A DNA stretch of 5,111 nucleotides from Candidatus Kuenenia stuttgartensis. GTDB lineage: Bacteria; Bacteroidota; Bacteroidia; Chitinophagales; Chitinophagaceae. The stretch covers positions 1-5,111 of the forward strand of contig CALQJH020000104.1 in assembly GCA_943330835.2 (NCBI GenBank). The letters are read 5' to 3'. The notes under the pieces are model-generated. The model had not been told where the DNA came from. It saw only the letters and a program-made list of their open reading frames with translations, and made no database searches. The first letter of the stretch is position 1. Every line of letters begins with the position of its first letter. Both the position numbers and the translations under genes were made by a program. This document shows, piece after piece, positions 1 through 5,111 of this stretch.

Positions 1-38
1 TCAGAAAAAGGCGTCTTGGTAAGGTTCCATGGCTTACA

Positions 39-63
39 ATGGTTCGTAGCTGGTTCGTACCAT
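39..63. repeat. Intergenic repeat unit, copy 1
   Basis: This 25-bp segment recurs at 120-144 with only two mismatches (positions 48 and 49). Each copy contains TGGTTCGT twice, 11 bp apart (starting at 40 and 51 here), and ends in GTACCAT. A CCATGG palindrome lies just to the left at 27-32. No convincing gene is seen in 1-180. The +1 and +3 frames are open from the left edge to about position 90-95, so the tail of a gene outside the window cannot be excluded. The repeat looks like an intergenic repetitive element, but its family and function are unknown. Confidence 0.7.
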
Positions 64-117
64 ATAGAATTGATATGTCGTGTTTGTTGATTTTATAGAC
101 AATATTTTTATTCTAAG

Positions 118-146
118 CCATGGTTCGTGCCTGGTTCGTACCATGG
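118..146. repeat. Intergenic repeat unit, copy 2, with palindromic ends
   Basis: This is the second copy of the 25-bp unit at 39-63. Here its ends are extended into a perfect 7-bp inverted repeat, CCATGGT (118-124) against ACCATGG (140-146), so the unit could form a short hairpin or cruciform. The internal TGGTTCGT direct repeat with 11-bp spacing is kept (starting at 121 and 132). The copies are 81 bp apart, start to start, and lie downstream of the fusA terminator, so they are probably not in the fusA mRNA. Confidence 0.7.
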
Positions 147-165
147 CATATGGCATATGGCATAT
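144..165. repeat. 7-bp tandem repeat, three units
   Basis: TGGCATA is repeated three times without a mismatch (144-150, 151-157, 158-164) and followed by a T that begins a fourth unit. It abuts the end of the second intergenic repeat copy. A perfect short tandem array like this is a likely site of replication slippage. No function can be assigned. Confidence 0.8.
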
Positions 166-182
166 TACCACAGCATACATCT

Positions 183-225
183 AAAATAATAAGCGCCCCA
201 TTCTATCGAACAGGGCGCTTATTAT
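183..225 (-). terminator. Intrinsic terminator of fusA
   Basis: A perfect 13-bp stem is formed by 186-198 and 213-225, with GGGCGC at its base-paired core and a 14-nt loop (199-212). Read on the minus strand, the second arm ends in TTATTAT and runs into TTTT at 186-183, giving the U-rich tail of a Rho-independent terminator. The hairpin starts 22 nt after the fusA stop codon. It closes the fusA transcript, so whatever lies further left is not in an uninterrupted operon with fusA. Confidence 0.9.
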
Positions 226-246
226 GTTGAAATAGACTTAATTATA

Positions 247-2397
247 TTAATCTTCTACTTTCATTTTTCCTTTAGATTTAGCAATTACCTCTTCAGCAAC
301 GTTATTTGGTGCAGGAGCATAATGACTAAATTCCATTGTAGATGTAGCACGTCCACTAGATAATGAACGCAATTGTGTTACATAACCAAACATTTCGCTT
401 AAAGGAACTTTTGCTTTGATTACCTGAACACCATGCTTACTATCCATTCCTTCCAGCATACCACGACGACGGTTAAGATCTCCCGTTACATCACCCATGT
501 ATTGATCCGGAGTCAAAACTTCTACTTTCATGATTGGCTCAAGTAAAGTAGGTTTTGCTTTACGTCCTGCTTCACGGAATCCTTGTTTAGCACACAATTC
601 AAAAGAGATTGCATCAGAATCCACATCATGGTAACTACCATCAAACACTCTTACTTTCATGTCTACTATTGGATAACCAGCTAATACACCAGTTGTCATA
701 CTATTTGTAAACCCTTTAATAATTGGAGCAATAAATTCCTTAGGAATACTACCACCAAAAATTTCATTAACAAACTGTAATCCACCTAATGGATTTTCTT
801 TCATCCACTCTTCATCTGCTGGCCCAATCTCAAATGCGATATCACCAAACTTACCTCTACCACCCGTTTGTTTCTTATAGGTTTCTCTATGTTGAACTGA
901 AAGTTTGAAAGCTTCCTTATATGCCACCATCGGTGCACCTTGATTGATTTCAACTTTAAATTCACGCTTCATTCTGTCAACAATAATCTCTAAATGCAAC
1001 TCTCCCATTCCACTCAAAATAGTTTGACCAGTTTCATCGTCTGTGCGTACACGTAGAGTTGGATCTTCTTCTACAAGTTTAGCAATAGCCATACCCATTT
1101 TGTCTACGTCCGCCTGTGTTTTTGGTTCAACTGCAATAGAAATTACGGGCTCTGGGAAAGTCATTGCTTCTAATACTATTGGATGATTTTCATCACACAA
1201 GGTATCTCCTGTTTTGATATCTTTAAATCCAACACCTGCGCCAATATCTCCTGCTTCAATAAAATCAATTGGGTTTTGTTTGTTAGCATGCATCTGCATG
1301 ATACGACTGATACGTTCTTTCTTACCTGTTCTAGTATTTAAAACATAAGATCCCGCATCTAAGTGACCACTATATGCTCTGAAGAACGCCAAACGTCCTA
1401 CGAAAGGATCAGTCATAATCTTGAAAGCTAATGCTGCAAATGGTTCTTTTGCATCTGCTTTGCGTAAAACTTCCTGACCATTATCTGGGTTAGTTCCTTT
1501 AACAGCATCTATATCCAAAGGACCAGGTAAATAACGACAGATAGCATCCAGTGCAGTTTGTACGCCTTTGTTTTTGAAAGAAGATCCACACATCATTGGA
1601 ATAATGGAAATATCAATAACCGCTTTACGAATAGCTTCATGCATTTCATCTTCGGTAATGCTATTTGGATCATCAAAGAATTTCTCTAATAATTTATCAT
1701 CATATTCTGCTACCGCTTCCACCAAATGTTGTCTCCATTCGTTTACGTCATCTACCATATCCGCAGGAATAGGAACTTCCTGATATGTCATCCCTTGAGA
1801 AGCATCATCCCAAACCATACCTTTCATCGTGATTAAATCTACCACGCCTTTGAAATCATCTTCTGCACCTATAGGTAACTGTAATGGAACCGCTTTCGCA
1901 CCCAACATTTCTTTTACTTGCTTCACTACATTTAAAAAATCAGCTCCACTACGATCCATTTTATTTACGAATCCGATACGTGGAACTTTATAACGATTTG
2001 CCTGGCGCCAAACTGTTTCCGATTGTGGTTCAACACCAGAAACTGCACAAAACAATGCCAACAAGCCATCCAATACACGAAGTGAACGCTCTACCTCTAC
2101 AGTAAAATCCACGTGACCTGGAGTATCGATAATGTTGAACTTAAATTGTTTGGTATCTGCAATTTTAGCTCCTTGTGTTGTTGGAAAATTCCAAAAACAA
2201 GTAGTAGCAGCAGAAGTAATAGTGATACCTCTTTCTTGCTCTTGAGCCATCCAATCCATCGTAGCAGCACCTTCATGCACTTCTCCGATTTTATGGTTTA
2301 CACCTGTATAATACAATATACGCTCGGTGGTTGTGGTTTTACCAGCATCAATGTGTGCGGCAATCCCAAAGTTTCGTTGATAACGTAAATCTGACAT
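247..2397 (-). CDS. fusA: Translation elongation factor G (EF-G)
   Basis: EF-G is the cytoplasmic GTPase that moves tRNAs and mRNA through the ribosome after peptide transfer and takes part in ribosome recycling. The 716-residue product is full length for the family. The GTPase motifs are all present: G1 AHIDAGKT (14-21), switch I RGITIT (56-61), G3 DTPGH with the catalytic His95, NKMD (145-148) and the G5 region CGSSF (270-274). Domain II to V signatures follow, including [25 protein letters not shown] near 620-650 and the closing GRATSTMEF segment. Between switch I and DTPGH there is a segment (about 70-87) roughly six residues longer than in Escherichia coli. The start gives the expected [17 protein letters not shown] beginning; there is no Shine-Dalgarno, only an A-rich leader, as is usual in Bacteroidota. 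The gene has its own promoter and terminator and is separated from rpsG by about 1.8 kb. Confidence 0.98.
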   Translation of the reverse strand: MSDLRYQRNFGIAAHIDAGKTTTTERILYYTGVNHKIGEVHEGAATMDWMAQEQERGITITSAATTCFWNFPTTQGAKIADTKQFKFNIIDTPGHVDFTVEVERSLRVLDGLLALFCAVSGVEPQSETVWRQANRYKVPRIGFVNKMDRSGADFLNVVKQVKEMLGAKAVPLQLPIGAEDDFKGVVDLITMKGMVWDDASQGMTYQEVPIPADMVDDVNEWRQHLVEAVAEYDDKLLEKFFDDPNSITEDEMHEAIRKAVIDISIIPMMCGSSFKNKGVQTALDAICRYLPGPLDIDAVKGTNPDNGQEVLRKADAKEPFAALAFKIMTDPFVGRLAFFRAYSGHLDAGSYVLNTRTGKKERISRIMQMHANKQNPIDFIEAGDIGAGVGFKDIKTGDTLCDENHPIVLEAMTFPEPVISIAVEPKTQADVDKMGMAIAKLVEEDPTLRVRTDDETGQTILSGMGELHLEIIVDRMKREFKVEINQGAPMVAYKEAFKLSVQHRETYKKQTGGRGKFGDIAFEIGPADEEWMKENPLGGLQFVNEIFGGSIPKEFIAPIIKGFTNSMTTGVLAGYPIVDMKVRVFDGSYHDVDSDAISFELCAKQGFREAGRKAKPTLLEPIMKVEVLTPDQYMGDVTGDLNRRRGMLEGMDSKHGVQVIKAKVPLSEMFGYVTQLRSLSSGRATSTMEFSHYAPAPNNVAEEVIAKSKGKMKVED

Positions 2398-2445
2398 TTT
2401 TCTTTATTTTGATTTTTGATTTTTTTGTGAATTTGTAACTTATTG

Positions 2446-2487
2446 CTAAAGAAATCTCTTTAGGTGCCGATAGCATAATGCTAATCG
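2446..2487 (-). promoter_or_regulatory. Two hairpins in the fusA 5' leader
   Basis: The predicted fusA mRNA has a leader of about 170 nt. Two adjacent hairpins lie in its middle, read on the minus strand. The first pairs 2479-2487 side sequence with 2468-2475: eight pairs, one bulged T, and a three-base loop around the palindrome TAGCATAATGCTA (2471-2483). The second is a perfect 7-bp stem, CTAAAGA/TCTTTAG (2446-2452 with 2457-2463), with a 4-nt loop. About 48 nt of A-rich unstructured sequence follow before the start codon. No known leader or riboswitch class is recognised. A regulatory role is inference from length and position. Confidence 0.4.
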
Positions 2488-2571
2488 ATTGTTTGATATG
2501 ATAATTTATGCTCTCATTTTAAGCTAAACAGTTCAATACAAAAAACAGCATTACTGAATCCTTTAGCGGCG

Positions 2572-2602
2572 CAAAGGTAATAAAATAAACGTTCTCCTCA
2601 AA
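2572..2602 (-). promoter_or_regulatory. fusA promoter, Bacteroidota type
   Basis: On the minus strand TTTG (2602-2599) is followed after 19 bp by TACCTTTG (2579-2572). This matches the Bacteroidota housekeeping promoter, TTTG at -33 and TAnnTTTG at -7, in both elements. The start of transcription would fall near 2566-2569, about 170 nt before the fusA start codon. The ten bases TTACCTTTGC are identical to the -7 region of the rpsL promoter. It shows that fusA does not depend on read-through from rpsG. Confidence 0.8.
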
Positions 2603-2613
2603 GGGAATATTAA

Positions 2614-2621
2614 TATTTTTG
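2614..2621 (+). promoter_or_regulatory. Likely -7 element for the 2682-3797 gene
   Basis: TATTTTTG on the plus strand fits TAnnTTTG exactly and lies 60 bp ahead of the start codon, so transcription could begin near 2625-2628 with a leader of about 55 nt. No good TTG is seen at the -33 distance, so the promoter may be weak or need an activator. It is back to back with the fusA promoter; the two core regions are almost adjacent. Confidence 0.45.
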
Positions 2622-2681
2622 CATGGTTTATCAACTTACTATTAGCACAATTAACTAATTTACAAAGCGAAAAAATACACT

Positions 2682-3797
2682 ATGCCAAACAGAATAACAC
2701 TTTTACTGTCCTTAATACTTCTTTCTTCCTCATCATATGCACAAAACAGCGATACTATAGCAATACCTCCGTTTATGTATAGCAGGGATTTTAAGGCTAT
2801 TTTAGATAGTAGTCAAGATAAAAATAGCGGGCTTTCGTATCAGAAAATCTTGATCCGGTTTCTGGATAATGACTCTATGCTTACGAAGTCAGAAACCCTG
2901 GCTTTAATGATTGGGTTTACCGAAAACCCACATTTCAAACCACTTGATGATATGGAAAAAGAAACTGAAATTTTCGACCATAATAAAAAGGGTGAATTTC
3001 ATGAAGCTATAAATAAATCTAGACCTTTCTTGCAAACTCACCCATTGAGTTTATTGGTCTTAAGGGAAATTTCATTTGCCTATAACCGTCTCAGTTATGC
3101 CTATGCAAAAGACGGTAAATTCGATAGCTCCATAACTTACAAAGACAGTTCCGTCTATTTCATGAGCCTAAACGACAAGATTATGGAAGCCATGATTTAT
3201 AGTGGGAAAGGCAATACTCCGGAAACAGCTATCTTTTCTTTAGGCTTGGCTGATGGAGAATACTTTATTCCAAATGTTGGATACAAAATAGAAAAAAAAG
3301 ACGCAGACTGGAATAAACAGGGTGATTTTATGGAAATTATAAAAGCTGAAATGAATGATATGACCATAAGTACTTTCTTCTTTAATATCCAGCATGCAAA
3401 ATTAAAAATAGATGATGAACAGGCCGATGAATCAACAACTAAAATTCTAACTAAATCAGAAAAAAAAGCTGCGGAAAAATCAAAGAAAGAAGAAAAAGCA
3501 AAGAAAGAAAAGGAACAGAAAGATCTAAAGAAAAAAGAGAAGGATCAAAAAGAAAAAGACGAAAAAGAGCAGAAAGAATTAAAAAAGAAGGAAAAGGATC
3601 AAAAAGAAAAAGAGTATAAAGAAAAAAAGAGACTAGAAAAAGAGCAAAAAGACCTAAAAGAAAAAGAAGATAAAGAGAAGCGAAAAATAGAAAAAGAGCA
3701 ACAGAAAAAGGGAAAGAGCAATACCTCTGCTCCTTCCATCTCTGAACAGGACACAAGTGCTCCAGCATTATCCCCTTCTGCTCCTATCCAGCAGTAG
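2682..3797 (+). CDS. Exported DUF4919-like protein with Lys/Glu-rich tail
   Basis: Function unknown. Residues 1-20 are a typical Sec signal peptide: Arg near the start, then a Leu/Ile/Ser-rich core, with probable cleavage after SYA, so the mature protein begins QNSD and should be periplasmic or secreted. Residues about 25-245 form a globular domain. Its stretch IYSGKGNTPETAI, then DGEYFIPN and later FFFNIQ, resembles the Bacteroidota family DUF4919; this is from memory and not searched. The middle (about 95-145) has helices that could be TPR-like. Residues 258-345 are almost only Lys, Glu, Asp and Gln with scattered Leu, with an 18-residue near-repeat, and should form a long charged helix (single alpha-helix or coiled coil). 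The last 26 residues are Ser/Pro/Ala-rich, with TSAP twice. The gene runs opposite to rpsG and fusA and sits between them. The length of the open frame, signal peptide and amino-acid pattern support it as real. Confidence 0.85.
   Translation: MPNRITLLLSLILLSSSSYAQNSDTIAIPPFMYSRDFKAILDSSQDKNSGLSYQKILIRFLDNDSMLTKSETLALMIGFTENPHFKPLDDMEKETEIFDHNKKGEFHEAINKSRPFLQTHPLSLLVLREISFAYNRLSYAYAKDGKFDSSITYKDSSVYFMSLNDKIMEAMIYSGKGNTPETAIFSLGLADGEYFIPNVGYKIEKKDADWNKQGDFMEIIKAEMNDMTISTFFFNIQHAKLKIDDEQADESTTKILTKSEKKAAEKSKKEEKAKKEKEQKDLKKKEKDQKEKDEKEQKELKKKEKDQKEKEYKEKKRLEKEQKDLKEKEDKEKRKIEKEQQKKGKSNTSAPSISEQDTSAPALSPSAPIQQ
3510..3614 (+). repeat. 54-bp imperfect tandem repeat inside the charged tail
   Basis: Two tandem copies start at 3510 and 3564. 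Each encodes KEQK(D/E)LKKKEKDQKEK followed by Asp or Glu. They share a perfect 20-bp DNA stretch (3540-3559 and 3594-3613). A third, looser copy begins at 3639 (KEQKDLKEKE). The nearly identical DNA suggests recent duplication by slippage or recombination, so tail length may vary between strains. Runs of A in the same region are also prone to slippage. Confidence 0.75.
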
Positions 3798-3921
3798 TCA
3801 ATTGAATTGTTTTCTACGGCTCGTGCCAATTTAAAAGCATCGCACCAATAATTCATAGCATTTCTTTGCTTATCATTACAACCGCTCAACTACAGCGTAA
3901 TTTAATTTTCTATTAAATACT

Positions 3922-4104
3922 TTAAACCCGGATTTTGCAGTTGGAATTGTGATGAAAAGAAAAAAGTCAATAAAGACGAGTGGTTGATCCGATTTTTTGG
4001 TCGAAAACATAGTGAACTATGATGAGATCGAAAAATCAAGCAAACGCTTGTCTTTGCAGGATTTTTTTCTTGTAATAGATTTCAACTGCAAATTCTGGGG
4101 TAAA
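3922..4104 (+). ncRNA. Candidate structured RNA, single long rod-like hairpin, 6S-like
   Basis: No gene fits 3798-4165. Within it, 3927-4099 folds end to end as plus-strand RNA. Helices from the outside in: 3927-3948 with 4078-4099 (21 pairs, one U.U); 3957-3968 with 4060-4071 (12); 3971-3982 with 4045-4056 (12); 3984-3986 with 4041-4043; 3991-4002 with 4026-4037 (12); and 4008-4012 with 4017-4021 capped by UGAA. Nine G.U wobbles occur in these helices; on the minus strand they would be A.C mismatches, so a plus-strand RNA is favoured. Counting from 3927, the middle (nt 43-65 and 111-133) can open, with CAAGC/GCUUG (4037-4050) as an alternative 3'-side hairpin. Bacterial 6S RNA, which binds RNA polymerase, has this layout and size. 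No strong promoter is seen: TAATTTTC (3903-3910) has one mismatch to TAnnTTTG. The RNA may also be a 3' tail of the upstream mRNA. Alternatives are a palindromic mobile element remnant or a Bacteroidota RNA family I do not recognise. Confidence 0.6.
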
Positions 4105-4114
4105 TTGAAGACAT

Positions 4115-4144
4115 AAAAAAACCACTCTTTTAGGGAGAGTGGTT
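4115..4144 (-). terminator. Terminator of rpsL-rpsG, possibly bidirectional
   Basis: A perfect 9-bp stem, AACCACTCT (4120-4128) with AGAGTGGTT (4136-4144), has a 7-nt loop. On the minus strand it is followed by an unbroken T run through 4121-4115, a textbook Rho-independent terminator 22 nt after the rpsG stop. On the plus strand the hairpin is followed by GAATATTTTATAG, less uniform but U-rich, so it could also end transcripts coming from the candidate RNA at 3922-4104. It separates rpsG from fusA in transcription. Confidence 0.9.
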
Positions 4145-4165
4145 GAATATTTTATAGTGAATACA

Positions 4166-4633
4166 TTAGATTCTAAAGTGAGCAAAAGCCTTGTTAGCTT
4201 CAGCCATACGGTGCGTATCTTCTTTCTTCTTGTATGATGCACCTTCACCTTTACTTGCTGCTACGATTTCATTAGCTAATTTATCAGCCATGCTACGACC
4301 ATTTCTTTCACGACTGTAACGTACCATCCATTTTATACTTAATGAAATTTTTCTGTCTGGACGAACTTCAGAAGGAATCTGGAAAGTTGCACCACCAATA
4401 CGGCGACTGCGTACTTCAACTCCAGGAGTGATATTCGTTAACGCTCTTTTCCAAACTTCATAACCATCTTCACCGGTAATCTTTGCTACCTTTTCTAAAG
4501 AGTCATAAAAAATATTAAACGCTCCACTTTTTTTACCTTCCCACATAAGGTTGTTCACAAATCTTGTAACCAATTTGTCATTAAACTTTGGATCTGGTGC
4601 TAATGGAATCTTTTTCGGTTGTGTCTTACGCAT
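4166..4633 (-). CDS. rpsG: 30S ribosomal protein S7
   Basis: S7 is a primary 16S rRNA-binding protein that nucleates folding of the 30S head and lies near the E-site tRNA and mRNA exit. The 155-residue product is close to the usual length. Family features are seen in order: the MRK start, the FVN segment followed by GKKSGAFNIFYD, the PGVEVRSRRIGGATFQIP core with its basic residues (about 76-95), and the EDTHRMAEANKAFAHFR C-terminal helix. The start codon is 44 bp after the rpsL stop; there is no Shine-Dalgarno, but an A-rich AAAAATAACAACA precedes it. The 44-bp gap has only a weak 5-bp inverted repeat (AGTCA/TGACT at 4647-4661). rpsG is co-transcribed with rpsL and is the last gene of that unit. 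In E. coli S7 represses its operon by binding between rpsL and rpsG; the gap here is too short to say the same. Confidence 0.98.
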   Translation of the reverse strand: MRKTQPKKIPLAPDPKFNDKLVTRFVNNLMWEGKKSGAFNIFYDSLEKVAKITGEDGYEVWKRALTNITPGVEVRSRRIGGATFQIPSEVRPDRKISLSIKWMVRYSRERNGRSMADKLANEIVAASKGEGASYKKKEDTHRMAEANKAFAHFRI

Positions 4634-4677
4634 TGTTGTTATTTTTAGTCAGAATATGACTTACTATTTTGATAATA

Positions 4678-5052
4678 TTATTTTTTTGCTTTTTTAGTCC
4701 CGTATTTACTACGGCTTTGTTTACGATCTTTCACACCTGCAGTATCTAAACTACCACGAACGATATGATAACGTACACCTGGCAAATCTTTAACCCTTCC
4801 TCCGCGAATCAACACGATGGAGTGCTCTTGTAAATTATGACCTTCACCTGGAATGTAGGCAATAACCTCAATTTTATTTGTCAAACGAACTTTCGCAACT
4901 TTACGTAAAGCTGAGTTCGGTTTTTTAGGCGTTGTTGTATACACTCTCGTACATACTCCACGACGTTGAGGACAACTATCTAAAGCTCTTGATTTACTCT
5001 TCGCTTTAATGATTTCTCTTCCTTTTCTTACTAATTGTTGTATTGTTGGCAT
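4678..5052 (-). CDS. rpsL: 30S ribosomal protein S12
   Basis: S12 sits at the decoding centre of the 30S subunit and contributes to tRNA selection accuracy. The 124-residue product equals the E. coli length. The sequence is strongly conserved: [13 protein letters not shown] start, [20 protein letters not shown] (27-46), [10 protein letters not shown], then [17 protein letters not shown], and a basic KYGTKKAKK end. Lys43 and Lys88, whose replacement gives streptomycin resistance in other bacteria, are both the normal lysines, so the gene looks wild type. Asp89, the residue modified by beta-methylthiolation in E. coli, is also present. It is the first gene of the rpsL-rpsG unit, with its promoter directly upstream and a short leader of about 20 nt. 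An out-of-frame ATG 11 nt earlier does not give a plausible product. Confidence 0.99.
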   Translation of the reverse strand: MPTIQQLVRKGREIIKAKSKSRALDSCPQRRGVCTRVYTTTPKKPNSALRKVAKVRLTNKIEVIAYIPGEGHNLQEHSIVLIRGGRVKDLPGVRYHIVRGSLDTAGVKDRKQSRSKYGTKKAKK

Positions 5053-5078
5053 TTATTAACCATTTATTTTTTGGACGG

Positions 5079-5107
5079 CAAAGGTAACAATATTCATTTG
5101 AAAACAG
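5079..5107 (-). promoter_or_regulatory. rpsL-rpsG promoter, Bacteroidota type
   Basis: TACCTTTG (5086-5079, minus strand) matches the TAnnTTTG -7 element. Its surrounding TTACCTTTGC is identical to that of fusA. The -33 element is imperfect: TCTG at 5108-5105 with about 18 bp spacing is the best candidate. The window ends at 5111, so upstream elements cannot be judged. Transcription would start near 5073-5076, about 20-25 nt before the rpsL start. Confidence 0.7.
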
Positions 5108-5111
5108 AAAA

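Noticed and set aside
39..165. CRISPR array
   Set aside because: Only two imperfect copies with internal direct repeats and no regular spacers.
1568..2388. Three plus-strand open frames inside fusA
   Set aside because: They are shadows of the conserved EF-G coding sequence, with no promoter or recognisable domains.
2506..2517. Short upstream frame (Met-Arg-Ala-stop) in the fusA leader
   Set aside because: Three codons with no attenuation-like structure linked to it; likely chance.
3451..3768. Minus-strand open frame opposite the charged tail
   Set aside because: Its Phe/Leu/Ser-rich product is the mirror of Lys/Glu codons on the other strand; no start context or family resemblance.
4002..4026. 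Kink-turn in the apical internal loop
   Set aside because: Tandem G.A is possible, but three extra A residues on the opposite strand and only two bulged bases do not fit the classic kink-turn.
3999..4034. Hammerhead-like words UGAUGA and GAAA
   Set aside because: The words occur, but the stems around them do not form a three-way junction and there is no cleavage-site segment in the right place.
3922..4104. Retron msr-msd RNA
   Set aside because: Paired ends resemble a1/a2, but there is no reverse transcriptase gene on either side within the window.
3922..4104. Transposon or MITE with terminal inverted repeats
   Set aside because: The pairing extends through the whole element rather than its ends only, no target-site duplication was found, and the wobble bias favours RNA. 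Not fully excluded.
4036..4248. Minus-strand open frame overlapping the end of rpsG
   Set aside because: It runs through the rpsG 3' end in another frame, across the terminator and into the structured RNA region; composition is not protein-like.

Overview
The window is AT-rich bacterial DNA, probably from the phylum Bacteroidota and perhaps Chitinophagaceae or a relative (family is inference). Three things point there: TAnnTTTG-type -7 promoter elements, no Shine-Dalgarno sequence ahead of any gene, and Bacteroidota-like EF-G and S12/S7 sequences with a secreted protein resembling a Bacteroidota family of unknown function. It covers a rearranged str (streptomycin) locus.

Layout. Read on the minus strand from the right edge, a promoter drives rpsL (S12, 5052-4678) and, 44 bp later, rpsG (S7, 4633-4166). 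A strong intrinsic terminator follows directly (4144-4115). fusA (EF-G, 2397-247) lies about 1.8 kb further on with its own promoter (2602-2572), a leader of about 170 nt containing two hairpins, and its own terminator (225-183). The rpsL-rpsG-fusA order is kept, but the genes form two transcription units, and no S10 gene follows fusA within the 246 bp available.

The gap between rpsG and fusA holds two plus-strand items. One is a gene (2682-3797) for an exported protein that resembles DUF4919 and ends in a long Lys/Glu repeat tail. The other is a non-coding stretch (about 3922-4104) that folds almost end to end into one rod-like hairpin of about 173 nt. Nine G.U wobbles fall in its helices when it is read as plus-strand RNA and would be A.C mismatches on the other strand, so an RNA read from the plus strand is the natural explanation. 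Its size, rod shape, central region able to open, and small alternative hairpin on the 3' side of that region recall 6S RNA. This is the most interesting item in the window, but the 6S identity is a hypothesis.

The left edge (1-180) is non-coding and carries two copies of a 25-bp repeat unit plus a short 7-bp tandem repeat.

S12, S7 and EF-G act together in decoding and translocation on the ribosome. Nothing in the sequence links the exported protein or the putative RNA to them functionally beyond position.
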